Assembly: GCA_022451485.1 (NCBI GenBank)
Contig: JAKUQS010000005.1
Location: 105,083-169,082 of the forward strand
DNA from: Gammaproteobacteria bacterium
Lineage (GTDB): Bacteria > Pseudomonadota > Gammaproteobacteria > Arenicellales > UBA868
Length of the DNA stretch: 64,000 nt
Direction of reading: 5' to 3'
Both the position numbers and the translations under genes were made by a program. The notes beneath the pieces were generated by a model. It was not told the origin of the DNA and did not search any database. It worked only from the letters and a program-made list of their open reading frames with translations. This document shows positions 44,197-52,414 of the stretch, in pieces; within the stretch, counting starts at the first letter, position 1; every line of letters starts with the position of its first letter.

Positions 44197-45414
44197 ATGC
44201 GAGTAAGTATTGATAACGTTGTTTTACTGGAACCGGCGACCGAAGCTAGGGTTGAAGGGCACTTGGTGATCGAGGATGGGGTGATTCGAGAAGTCTCGTC
44301 TTCTCCAGGCAACAACGCGGACATTCGAATTGACGGGCGCGGAAAGACGGTCATCCCAGGGTTAATCGACTGTCACGTCCATGTAACGGCTGCCACTGCG
44401 GATTTTCCGGCACTTCGACGCTGGTCGCCGGCATATACCACGGTGCGAGCGCTAACAATCTTGTCCGCCATGATTCGGCGAGGTTTTACGACCGTCCGCG
44501 ATGCGGGCGGTGCCGATTGGGGACTCGCGCAAGCTATTCAGCAAGGTCATGCTGTCGGACCGCGCTTGCGGTATTGTGGCCAGGCCATCTCGCAGACTGG
44601 AGGTCATGGGGATATGCGCGAACCAGGCGATGTGGTGCATGATGTCTGCCATTGTGCAGCGGGTTTGGGACGCATCGCTGATGGGGTCGCCGCCGTAAGA
44701 ACCGCCTGCCGGGACGAAATTCGTAAGGGTGCAACTCACATCAAGATCATGGCATCCGGCGGGGTGTCGTCGACGACGGATCGCTTGGATAGCACGCAGT
44801 TCAGTATGGAGGAACTGCGTGCGTCTGTGGAGGAGGCTGAAGCCGCAAACATTTACGTAATGGCACACGCGTATACAGCCCGGGCCATCAACCGCGCACT
44901 AGAAGCTGGGATTCGATCGATTGAACACGGAAATTATCTCGATCAGTCGAGTTGCGACTTGTTTAAACAACATGAGGCGTATTTTGTTCCAACGCTCGCG
45001 ACGTATTTTGCTTTACCCAAAGAGGGGCTCGCAGCCGGTCTACATCCGAGTATGGTGGCAAAAATTGGAGATACACTTGATCGGGGTCTAGAGGCGCTTG
45101 AATTGGCACACAACTCAGGTGTGTCGATTGCCTATGGAACCGATTTGCTTGGCGAGATGCAGAAGTGGCAGTTACATGAATTTGCACTCCGCCGCGAAGT
45201 AGTTGGTATCGCAAACGCACTTAGATCGGCTACCAGCGATGCGGCACGTTTGCTAAACATGGAAGGGCAGGTTGGTACCTTGGCACCCGGTGCTTTTGCC
45301 GATGTGCTATTACTTGATCAGGATCCGCTTGAAGTCCTCGATACGCTTGAAAATCTTGAACAACATTTAAGTAAAGTTTTGGTCGGTGGTAGCGTTGTCT
45401 ATAGTGCAAATTGA
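44197..45414 (+). CDS. Amidohydrolase family protein (imidazolonepropionase-like)
   Basis: A metal-dependent hydrolase of 405 residues. Metal ligands are His60 and His62 (DCHVHV), the probable carboxylated Lys183 (HIKIMASGG), His224 (MAHAYTA), His244 (IEHGNYL) and Asp316 (AYGTDLLG). Full amidohydrolase-superfamily layout with the C-terminal LAPGAFADVLLLDQDPL beta-domain. Members of this subgroup include Xaa-Pro/Xaa-Arg dipeptidases and carboxypeptidases as well as cyclic-amide hydrolases. It converges with the hydantoinase B-type gene, leaving six bases between them, and may work in the same cyclic amide pathway. Confidence 0.87.
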   Translation: MRVSIDNVVLLEPATEARVEGHLVIEDGVIREVSSSPGNNADIRIDGRGKTVIPGLIDCHVHVTAATADFPALRRWSPAYTTVRALTILSAMIRRGFTTVRDAGGADWGLAQAIQQGHAVGPRLRYCGQAISQTGGHGDMREPGDVVHDVCHCAAGLGRIADGVAAVRTACRDEIRKGATHIKIMASGGVSSTTDRLDSTQFSMEELRASVEEAEAANIYVMAHAYTARAINRALEAGIRSIEHGNYLDQSSCDLFKQHEAYFVPTLATYFALPKEGLAAGLHPSMVAKIGDTLDRGLEALELAHNSGVSIAYGTDLLGEMQKWQLHEFALRREVVGIANALRSATSDAARLLNMEGQVGTLAPGAFADVLLLDQDPLEVLDTLENLEQHLSKVLVGGSVVYSAN

Positions 45415-45420
45415 TCGCAG

Positions 45421-47109
45421 TTAGCTGCTCAGCCCATAAACATTGTTTGCTACGTCGTCACTGATTTTTTCGTCTCGTAAATCTCGCAGTACGGCATCTT
45501 TGTCTCGATTCTTTGGCTCGCCGAAGCCGCCTGCGCCAGCCGTCTCGACACGCACGCAGCCGCCTTTAGGAACTTCGATAGTGCATTTAGAGGGAAGATC
45601 ACGATGTTCACCTTCAGGATCAAAGATGAATTTGGCACACGATCCTTCGAACCCACCCATTAAACCCCAAGGGGCAAATTTTCGTCCATCTGAAAGCACA
45701 GTCCAGGAACATTCTGCATAAGGAAATTCGAAGTCACGCCGAATCGCCATTCCGCCGCGGTAACGCCCTGGCCCGCAGCTGTCGGTAATGAGTTCGTACC
45801 GTTTTACGCGAATGGGATAGTGCAGCTCAACCTCCTCTATTGGTGCGTTTTCAGTGTTCTGGATATTTGTTTGGACGCCATCAGGGCCGTCTTTCGTCGG
45901 GCGAGCACCATTGCCGCCGGCAATGGTCTCCATATAGCAGTAATACTCTCCCTTTCGGGGGTCAGGTCCACCAAAGCCGATGTTAACGATGCAGCCTTTG
46001 CCGGCGGCTGGAATACGATCGGGCATCACTGGGTGTAGCGATCGAAAAATTACCTCGACCATGCGCGAAACCAATTCCCAGCCGCCGACAACAGCCGCAG
46101 GTCTCATGGCCGTGCACACGAGTCCGTCCGGCCCGTCAACATGGATACGGTTCAAGAAGCCGTCGTTGACCGGGATTCCGTCGTCTACTAAACAGCGTGC
46201 AACGTAAGCGATTGCACATTTTGCCATGGGTCGTACACAGTTGATCGGGCTCAGCCGTTGTTGTGATGAGCCTGATGGGTCAAGGTGTACATGACCGTCT
46301 TTGATTGTGACTTTCATGTTGAGCCTCACCGGCTCATCTGAGAAACCATCGTCATCTCGAAAGCCTTCACCTTCGTAGGTGCCTTCTGGAAGCGCCCGTA
46401 TAGCGCGTTCTGTCCAGCGATCCGTATAGTCGATTAGTTCATCGAAAAAGTCTTCCAACAGCGAACCACTGTATTTTTCTACTAGCGCGGTGAGGCGCCT
46501 GGTGCCCACAACGTTAGCCGATAGTTGAGCCCGCAGATCCCCGTTCGTTTCTCGAGGGGCCCGAATATTCGATAGGATTAATTTAATCACATTGGAGTCA
46601 ATTTCTCCCTGCTGAGCAATTCTGGTGGGGGGCAAAATAATCCCTTCCTGGCAGAGCTCCTTGTTCACTCCTAGACTTGCCGGCGACGACCCACCGACGT
46701 CGACGTGGTGGGCCATGTTGGCAACATAACCCAATCTTTTACCTTCGACTTCAACTGGGCTAATGATCGTAATGTCGTTTAGATGGCTGGCCCCGCGGTG
46801 GGGATCATTGACAATGATCGCATCCCCTGCGTTGAGGTTGGAGGCGCCAAATTCTTCTATCGAAACGGGAGTAATAGTCGACATCGCGACCAGGTGAGCC
46901 GGTTGCGCAAATGATTGCGCAATACATCGAAGCTTCGCATCAAAGAATGCGCATGAGAAATCGGCTCGCGTCTTTATGTTAGTGGAAAACGCGGCGCGCC
47001 TGACGGTGACCGCCATTTCTTCAGTCATATTGATGACAGCGTTCCGTACGACCTCGAAGGTGACTGGATCCATACTTGTTCGACCAGTATTCGTGTTCGC
47101 GATTGTCAT
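45421..47109 (-). CDS. hyuB: Hydantoinase B/oxoprolinase family protein
   Basis: A 562-residue protein with the HyuB opening MDPVTFEVVRNAVINMTEEM and the segment VNDPHRGASHLNDITIISPV. The C-terminus has RGGMAIRRDFEF and ETAGAGGFGEPKNR. HyuB works with HyuA as an ATP-dependent cyclic amide hydrolase, cleaving N-methylhydantoin, 5-oxoproline or a similar ring. It is 26 bases downstream of hyuA and translated from ATG 47109. Substrate not determinable; carboxylases such as acetone carboxylase belong to the same superfamily, but their third (gamma) subunit is absent here. Confidence 0.88.
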   Translation of the reverse strand: MTIANTNTGRTSMDPVTFEVVRNAVINMTEEMAVTVRRAAFSTNIKTRADFSCAFFDAKLRCIAQSFAQPAHLVAMSTITPVSIEEFGASNLNAGDAIIVNDPHRGASHLNDITIISPVEVEGKRLGYVANMAHHVDVGGSSPASLGVNKELCQEGIILPPTRIAQQGEIDSNVIKLILSNIRAPRETNGDLRAQLSANVVGTRRLTALVEKYSGSLLEDFFDELIDYTDRWTERAIRALPEGTYEGEGFRDDDGFSDEPVRLNMKVTIKDGHVHLDPSGSSQQRLSPINCVRPMAKCAIAYVARCLVDDGIPVNDGFLNRIHVDGPDGLVCTAMRPAAVVGGWELVSRMVEVIFRSLHPVMPDRIPAAGKGCIVNIGFGGPDPRKGEYYCYMETIAGGNGARPTKDGPDGVQTNIQNTENAPIEEVELHYPIRVKRYELITDSCGPGRYRGGMAIRRDFEFPYAECSWTVLSDGRKFAPWGLMGGFEGSCAKFIFDPEGEHRDLPSKCTIEVPKGGCVRVETAGAGGFGEPKNRDKDAVLRDLRDEKISDDVANNVYGLSS

Positions 47110-47135
47110 AGTTTAAATCTCTGATATCGGGAGTT

Positions 47136-49247
47136 TTACGTATGGTTGATATGAATAACGAGGTTGCCAGATTGTTCGGCCTCGACCTCAACTTCTGGTG
47201 GCACGACAATTGTTGTATCCATCTGTTCGATGATTGCGGGTCCTGTAAAGCGGTCGCCAGACATCAATAGTGAACGATCATAGAGATCGACTTCGATGAG
47301 GCCCTTTGCCTCCGAAAAATAAACTTTCCGCTTCCCTTTGATCGCGCGTTTAGCGGGGCCGATCGCATGGTCTAGTTGTTTAAGTACAGGCCGGTCAACT
47401 TTTCCGATGCCGACTACTCGCAGGTTAACGAGTTGTGTGGGCTCCTCTTCATTATCAAAACCATAACTTTCAGCGTGGCGTTGATGAAATGCTTTCTCCA
47501 ATTGGCTTCCGGTGTCTGTGTCGATTACGCTCGGCACATCAACTCGTAGCTGAAAAGACTGACCCACGTAGCACATTCCCGCCTCACGAATGATCGTGAT
47601 GTCTTCCTCTTGCACATCTTGCTCTTTTAAAAGGTTACGAGTTGATCCTTCGAGTTCCTCATAGATTTCAGCTAACTGTGTGGGATTTACATCTGCAGTC
47701 GCCTGCATTTGGGTTCTTACCACTTCGTGCTTGAGATCAGTCGCCAACATACCCACTGCAGAATTCAGGCCAGGTGTTGGGGGAATTAGCACTTTGCTGA
47801 CTCCCAGAGCTTTCGCAATCGCGACCGCCTGCATGGGTCCGGCGCCACCTGACGGTACCATGACGTAATCTCTGGGATCGATGCCTTGTTCAACCGAGAT
47901 AAAGTACAGAGCGCTGACCATTTTGGCGTTGGCGATATCGATAATCGCGTTTGCCGCCTCTAGGAGTTCAAGTCCCGAGGGTTCCGCCGCATATTTAATG
48001 ATGGCCTGCTCCGACAAGCTAACATCCAGCGCGGTTTCGCCTCCAAGGAAAAAATCAGGGTTGATTCTTCCTAATACAAGGTTTGCGTCTGTCAGTGTTG
48101 GTTGATCTCCGCCAAGCCCATAGCAGGCGGGACCCGGATCGGCACCCGCACTCTGTGGCCCGACAGTTAACGCACCGCCAGGGTCTAGGTGGGCTATGGA
48201 TCCGCCGCCGGCACCGATTTCAACTAGGCTGATAACAGGGGTAAGCACAGGGTACCCCTGGCCTCGCTGCGCGGTTACATTGGCGACCGCGCTCGAACCG
48301 ACTTCGAATTGTTCGGCGATTTGGGGCTGTCCGTCGTTGACCACTGCAAGTTTCGCAGTGGTACCGCCAATATCAAGCGCAAGTAAATTGCTATACCCAG
48401 ATCGCGCTGCAACGAATGCAGCGCCGATAACCCCCGCCGCGGGCCCCGATTCGACCATCTGAACGGGTTGTCGTTTGGCAACGTTGGCGGCGATGATCCC
48501 GCCTGAAGAACTCATCAGGTGAAGACCACTGTTAATGCCCCGTAGATGGAGCTTTTCTTCGAGGTTGGCGATGTAGGGGCCTACGCGGGGTAATAAAACA
48601 GTATTGACGACGGTTGTGCTGGTGCGGGGATACTCTCGATATTCCGGGCTAATATCCGACGAGAGAACGACCGGAATTTGTGGACATTCTTCGGAAAGAA
48701 TCTGTTCAACACGTCGTTCCGAGTTTGGATTCTTGTACGCGTGCAGCAGGGCCACTGCCACTGCTTCGACTTCTTCTGCTGCAAAGAACCTGGCCACTGA
48801 CCGGACTGATTGTTCATCGAGCGGTGTGATGGTTTCCCCATCGGGTCCGGTTCGTTCCCCCACACCTTGACAGAGATACCGCGGAATTAAAGGCACCGGT
48901 TTATCATAGAAAATGTCATAGAGCGTTGGCCGCGTTTGGTATGCGATCTCAAGCACGTCGCGAAAGCCGGCGCACGTAATGAGTCCGGCCTTAGCACCTT
49001 TTCCTTCGATAATCGTATTAGTCGCAATAGTGGTGCCATGTACCGAGAACACAATTTCAGCCGCATCGATACCATGCTCAGACAGTGCTTTCTCTATGCC
49101 GTTCATGCAGCCGACGGACGGATCTGAAGGCACAGTCGCAACTTTAGCAACCAACATCTCGCCGCTCGATTCGTCAACCAGGACCACATCGGTAAATGTT
49201 CCGCCGGTATCAACCCCTATGCGGTAGCGTCGTTTGAGTTTAATCAT
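47136..49247 (-). CDS. hyuA: Hydantoinase A/oxoprolinase family protein
   Basis: A 703-residue ATPase subunit of the actin-like fold. It starts with RIGVDTGGTFTDVVLVD, the phosphate-1 motif. FSVHGTTIATNTIIEGKGAKAGLIT follows, then the central LLALDIGGTTAKLAVV phosphate-2 motif and GAGGGSIAHLDPGGALTVGP. Partner of HyuB: ATP hydrolysis drives opening of a cyclic amide. It is 9 bases after the FAD oxidoreductase gene, so all three form one operon. The presence of a sarcosine-oxidase-like enzyme next door favours an N-alkyl hydantoin or imide (inference). Confidence 0.9.
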   Translation of the reverse strand: MIKLKRRYRIGVDTGGTFTDVVLVDESSGEMLVAKVATVPSDPSVGCMNGIEKALSEHGIDAAEIVFSVHGTTIATNTIIEGKGAKAGLITCAGFRDVLEIAYQTRPTLYDIFYDKPVPLIPRYLCQGVGERTGPDGETITPLDEQSVRSVARFFAAEEVEAVAVALLHAYKNPNSERRVEQILSEECPQIPVVLSSDISPEYREYPRTSTTVVNTVLLPRVGPYIANLEEKLHLRGINSGLHLMSSSGGIIAANVAKRQPVQMVESGPAAGVIGAAFVAARSGYSNLLALDIGGTTAKLAVVNDGQPQIAEQFEVGSSAVANVTAQRGQGYPVLTPVISLVEIGAGGGSIAHLDPGGALTVGPQSAGADPGPACYGLGGDQPTLTDANLVLGRINPDFFLGGETALDVSLSEQAIIKYAAEPSGLELLEAANAIIDIANAKMVSALYFISVEQGIDPRDYVMVPSGGAGPMQAVAIAKALGVSKVLIPPTPGLNSAVGMLATDLKHEVVRTQMQATADVNPTQLAEIYEELEGSTRNLLKEQDVQEEDITIIREAGMCYVGQSFQLRVDVPSVIDTDTGSQLEKAFHQRHAESYGFDNEEEPTQLVNLRVVGIGKVDRPVLKQLDHAIGPAKRAIKGKRKVYFSEAKGLIEVDLYDRSLLMSGDRFTGPAIIEQMDTTIVVPPEVEVEAEQSGNLVIHINHT

Positions 49248-49256
49248 CGGTTTACG

Positions 49257-50429
49257 TTATACCCTGTTACCGCCGAACGCCTGATTAAATGATTTTCCAG
49301 AGGCGAGGCGGTCGTAACTAAATTGGCGAAAATCATCAAGCACTTCATTGTCGACAATCCAGTCCGCGAGCTCGCGCCCAAAAATCGGTCCGGTTTTGAA
49401 TGCATGGCCACTACCTCCGGCTGCATCATAGTAGCCGTCGAGTCCGCTGCGTGGACCGACAAACGGAATCCAGTCCGGGGTTACATCGTAGAGTGCAGCG
49501 TAGGCGTGGAGTAATTTTGAACCTTGGAGTGCGGGTATGCGTTGGCACCAACGATCCCGTAGATCCATCACAAATTCCTCGTCAGCGGATTCTTTGTAGT
49601 TATAGGGATCGACGTCAAAGTAGGGTTTAGGGTAGCCACGACCAAACAACCAACGCCCTTCGCCCATCGGGCGCATGTACGTAGCCTCTATTGGATTGGA
49701 AACAGGTGTTGTGGGGAGTTCGCGACCTGGAACCACTTCCCAGACAGTGTCTTGTTCTCGCACGGCACGCATCGGTAGATCTAATTCAGCGCTGGCTGCG
49801 AGGAACGTAGACCACGGGCCGGTAGCATTAACAACCGCCCCCGACGCGATAGATTCGTCCTCGAGAATGATGCCCGTAATACGGTCACCTGTACGGGCAA
49901 GTGCCCGCACTGGGGTTCGTGGGCGAAATTCTCCACCAGCTTTAGTGAACGCGCTGACGAATCCTTCGGTAGTTTGAACCGGGTCAGCGTAGCCGCTTGA
50001 ATTTTCCACGACGATAGCGCCAATCCCATCGGATTCAAGCCATGGAAACCGTTTAGCCCATTCAGACTCCTCGACGAAGTCAGTGTCGATACCTAGGGAT
50101 TGGTGCATGGCTACCAATTCTTTCGCCGTATCGACCCAGTCTGGTGGAACAAGTTGTGTGAAACCTGTCGCGTGGAATCCTCCATCAACGCCAATTTCTG
50201 CTTCCAGATTATGAAAAAGTTGTACTGCCTCTTTGGCAAGGCGGGCCATAACAGGAATTGAATAGTAGGATCTTACGATTGCTGCGCTCTTACCCGTCCC
50301 ACCACTCGCTGGGTCGCCGCGATCGATGAGTAAGACTCGATCCACTCCTTTTTTCTTGAGAAAGTGAGCTGTACTCGCGCCTATGATGCCTGCACCGACA
50401 ACAATTACATCGTAACTCGCTTCTGCCAT
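49257..50429 (-). CDS. FAD-dependent oxidoreductase of the DAO/sarcosine oxidase type
   Basis: A 390-residue flavoprotein. It has the FAD motif VVVGAGIIGASTAHFL at about 9-24, then LLIDRGDPASGGTGKSAAIV, which fits D-amino acid oxidase/sarcosine oxidase/glycine oxidase-like members. The C-terminal GLDGYYDAAGGSGHAFKTGPIFG is the conserved FAD-contact loop. It oxidises a secondary or primary amine of an amino acid. GGGGA precedes the start. It is the first gene of the operon with hyuA and hyuB; a plausible role is to demethylate or oxidise the N-substituted amino acid released from the opened ring. Confidence 0.88.
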   Translation of the reverse strand: MAEASYDVIVVGAGIIGASTAHFLKKKGVDRVLLIDRGDPASGGTGKSAAIVRSYYSIPVMARLAKEAVQLFHNLEAEIGVDGGFHATGFTQLVPPDWVDTAKELVAMHQSLGIDTDFVEESEWAKRFPWLESDGIGAIVVENSSGYADPVQTTEGFVSAFTKAGGEFRPRTPVRALARTGDRITGIILEDESIASGAVVNATGPWSTFLAASAELDLPMRAVREQDTVWEVVPGRELPTTPVSNPIEATYMRPMGEGRWLFGRGYPKPYFDVDPYNYKESADEEFVMDLRDRWCQRIPALQGSKLLHAYAALYDVTPDWIPFVGPRSGLDGYYDAAGGSGHAFKTGPIFGRELADWIVDNEVLDDFRQFSYDRLASGKSFNQAFGGNRV

Positions 50430-50602
50430 TGTGGTAGTCCCCTTACATCGTTTTAGTTAGTGACTCTGGGTAAACACTGCGCGGGTAAAGTTGACCTTCA
50501 GATTCCTTTAGACCCACATACCAACGGAAATTTAAACCGCAAGACTCTCTGCCGCAAATTAATACCCTGAGTTATTTGCGGAAAAGTGTTTGAAGCAGAT
50601 CT

Positions 50603-52390
50603 TTAGAACGAGTCGTCTGGAAAATTCATCATCGTATCTGCGCCTGACATAATTGCAGCGAATAACGCGCCCGTCTGAGGTAAAACACGTTCCATATAAT
50701 GTTTACCTGTGGCAAGTTTGGCGGCATAAAAACCGTCTGAATCGTTGCCGTCATGTTGTGTAGCTATTTCTGCACTTCGCGCCCATAGGAAAGCGAGTGT
50801 GACGAGACCAAATAATCGTAGGTACTCACTAGACGCGGCGGCGGCCTCATTCGGATTTTTTAATCCAGTCTGTGCGATGTGTCCAGTTGCAAGTTGCAGT
50901 CGACCAAAAGCTTTGGCCAGTGGCATAACGAAGGGTTGCAATGCGGCCGTGAACGCGTGTGACTCAATCCATGATTGAACAGGGTGGAAAAACTGACGCA
51001 AATAACGACCCGTATGTCTCGGGATTTTGCGTCCCACCAGGTCCAATGCTTGTACCCCATTGGCACCCTCATAAATCTGGGCTATACGGGCGTCTCGCAC
51101 ATATTGTTCAACACCATTCTCTCGAATATACCCGTGTCCGCCGTAGACCTGGAGCCCCATATTCGTGATATCAAAGCCGTAATCGGTAAAGAAGGCTTTA
51201 GCGATCGGTGTCATCAGCTGGACAAAATCATCAGCGGAACTTCGTGTTGCCTCATCCTCAGCCCGCTCCCTAAGATCGAGGTGCCGTGCAATCCAGGTGG
51301 CCATTGCTCGATTGCCCTCAGTTAGTGCGCGCATGGTAAGCAGGTTGCGCCGGATATCGGGGTGAACGAGGATGGGGTCGGCCGGTTGATCTGGATATTT
51401 GGTGCCCGCTACTGACCGTCCCTGTAATCTTTCGCGGGCATACTCGACCGCCGCTTGGTAGGCGCTTTCCGAAAGCCCCAATCCCTGCACACCCACTCCA
51501 AGGCGGGCGTCGTTCATCATCACAAACATCGCTTGCATCCCTTTGTGCGCGCTCCCGATTAACCAACCGGTTGCCTGGTCAAAGCTTATGGCACAGGTTG
51601 CCGAGGCTTTGATTCCCATCTTGTTTTCTAAGGCGGTGCAAAGAACACCATTGCGGTCCCCAGGATCACCGTCAGGGTTGGGTAGAAACTTTGGCACCAG
51701 GAAAAGACTGATACCGCGAACGCCAGTAGGTGCATCAGGCAGTCGGGCCAGAACTAGATGAATGATATTCTCGGTTAGGTCGTGTTCGCCTGCCGTTATA
51801 AAGATCTTGTTCCCGGTCACTCGATAAGAGCCGTCCGCATTGGGTTCCGCGCGAGTGCGTAACAGGCCGAGGTCGGTCCCACATTGGGGTTCGGTCAGGC
51901 ACATTGTCCCTGACCATTCTCCGCTGGTCAGTTTAGGCAGATAGCGTGTTTTAAGCGTGTCGCTTCCAAATGCCGCGATGGCACGATAGGCGCCGCGGGT
52001 AAGGCCGACATAGGTGCCAAACGAAATGTTTGACGAACACACCATTTCTTCCAACAAAGTGCTGATGGCAGCGGGAAGGCCTTGGCCACCGTATTGTGGG
52101 TCATTGGATAGTCCAATCCAGCCCGCTTCGGCGTAGGCACGGTAGCACTCGCGCAAACCGCTGGGTGTTGTGACCTCTCCTCCCTGGTGGTAGCGACAGC
52201 CTTCCTCATCACCACTGCGATTAATCGGGAAAAGTTCGTTTTCACAGACTTTAGCCGCCTCTTCAAGCACAGTATCAATGAGATCAGGTGTTGCCTCTTC
52301 AAAGCCTGGCAAGGCGCTGATGTCGCTCGAATCAAAGAGTTCGTGGTAGACAAACCGCATGTCTCGCAGTGGGGCAGAATAACTGGCCAT
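50603..52390 (-). CDS. Acyl-CoA dehydrogenase, long FadE/DmdC type
   Basis: A 595-residue acyl-CoA dehydrogenase with an extra C-terminal domain. It has SGTMCLTEPQCGTDLGLL, GNKIFITAGEHD, the quaternary contact region and IYEGANGVQALDLVGRK, containing the catalytic Glu. The longer form occurs in FadE-like and 3-methylmercaptopropionyl-CoA dehydrogenase (DmdC)-like enzymes. Here it is the last gene of a fadD-fadA-fadB-like operon, favouring general fatty acyl-CoA desaturation. AGGACTT precedes the ATG. Mercaptopropionate breakdown remains an alternative. Confidence 0.88.
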   Translation of the reverse strand: MASYSAPLRDMRFVYHELFDSSDISALPGFEEATPDLIDTVLEEAAKVCENELFPINRSGDEEGCRYHQGGEVTTPSGLRECYRAYAEAGWIGLSNDPQYGGQGLPAAISTLLEEMVCSSNISFGTYVGLTRGAYRAIAAFGSDTLKTRYLPKLTSGEWSGTMCLTEPQCGTDLGLLRTRAEPNADGSYRVTGNKIFITAGEHDLTENIIHLVLARLPDAPTGVRGISLFLVPKFLPNPDGDPGDRNGVLCTALENKMGIKASATCAISFDQATGWLIGSAHKGMQAMFVMMNDARLGVGVQGLGLSESAYQAAVEYARERLQGRSVAGTKYPDQPADPILVHPDIRRNLLTMRALTEGNRAMATWIARHLDLRERAEDEATRSSADDFVQLMTPIAKAFFTDYGFDITNMGLQVYGGHGYIRENGVEQYVRDARIAQIYEGANGVQALDLVGRKIPRHTGRYLRQFFHPVQSWIESHAFTAALQPFVMPLAKAFGRLQLATGHIAQTGLKNPNEAAAASSEYLRLFGLVTLAFLWARSAEIATQHDGNDSDGFYAAKLATGKHYMERVLPQTGALFAAIMSGADTMMNFPDDSF

Positions 52391-52414
52391 CAGAAGTCCT
52401 GTGTCTTGTGTGGG

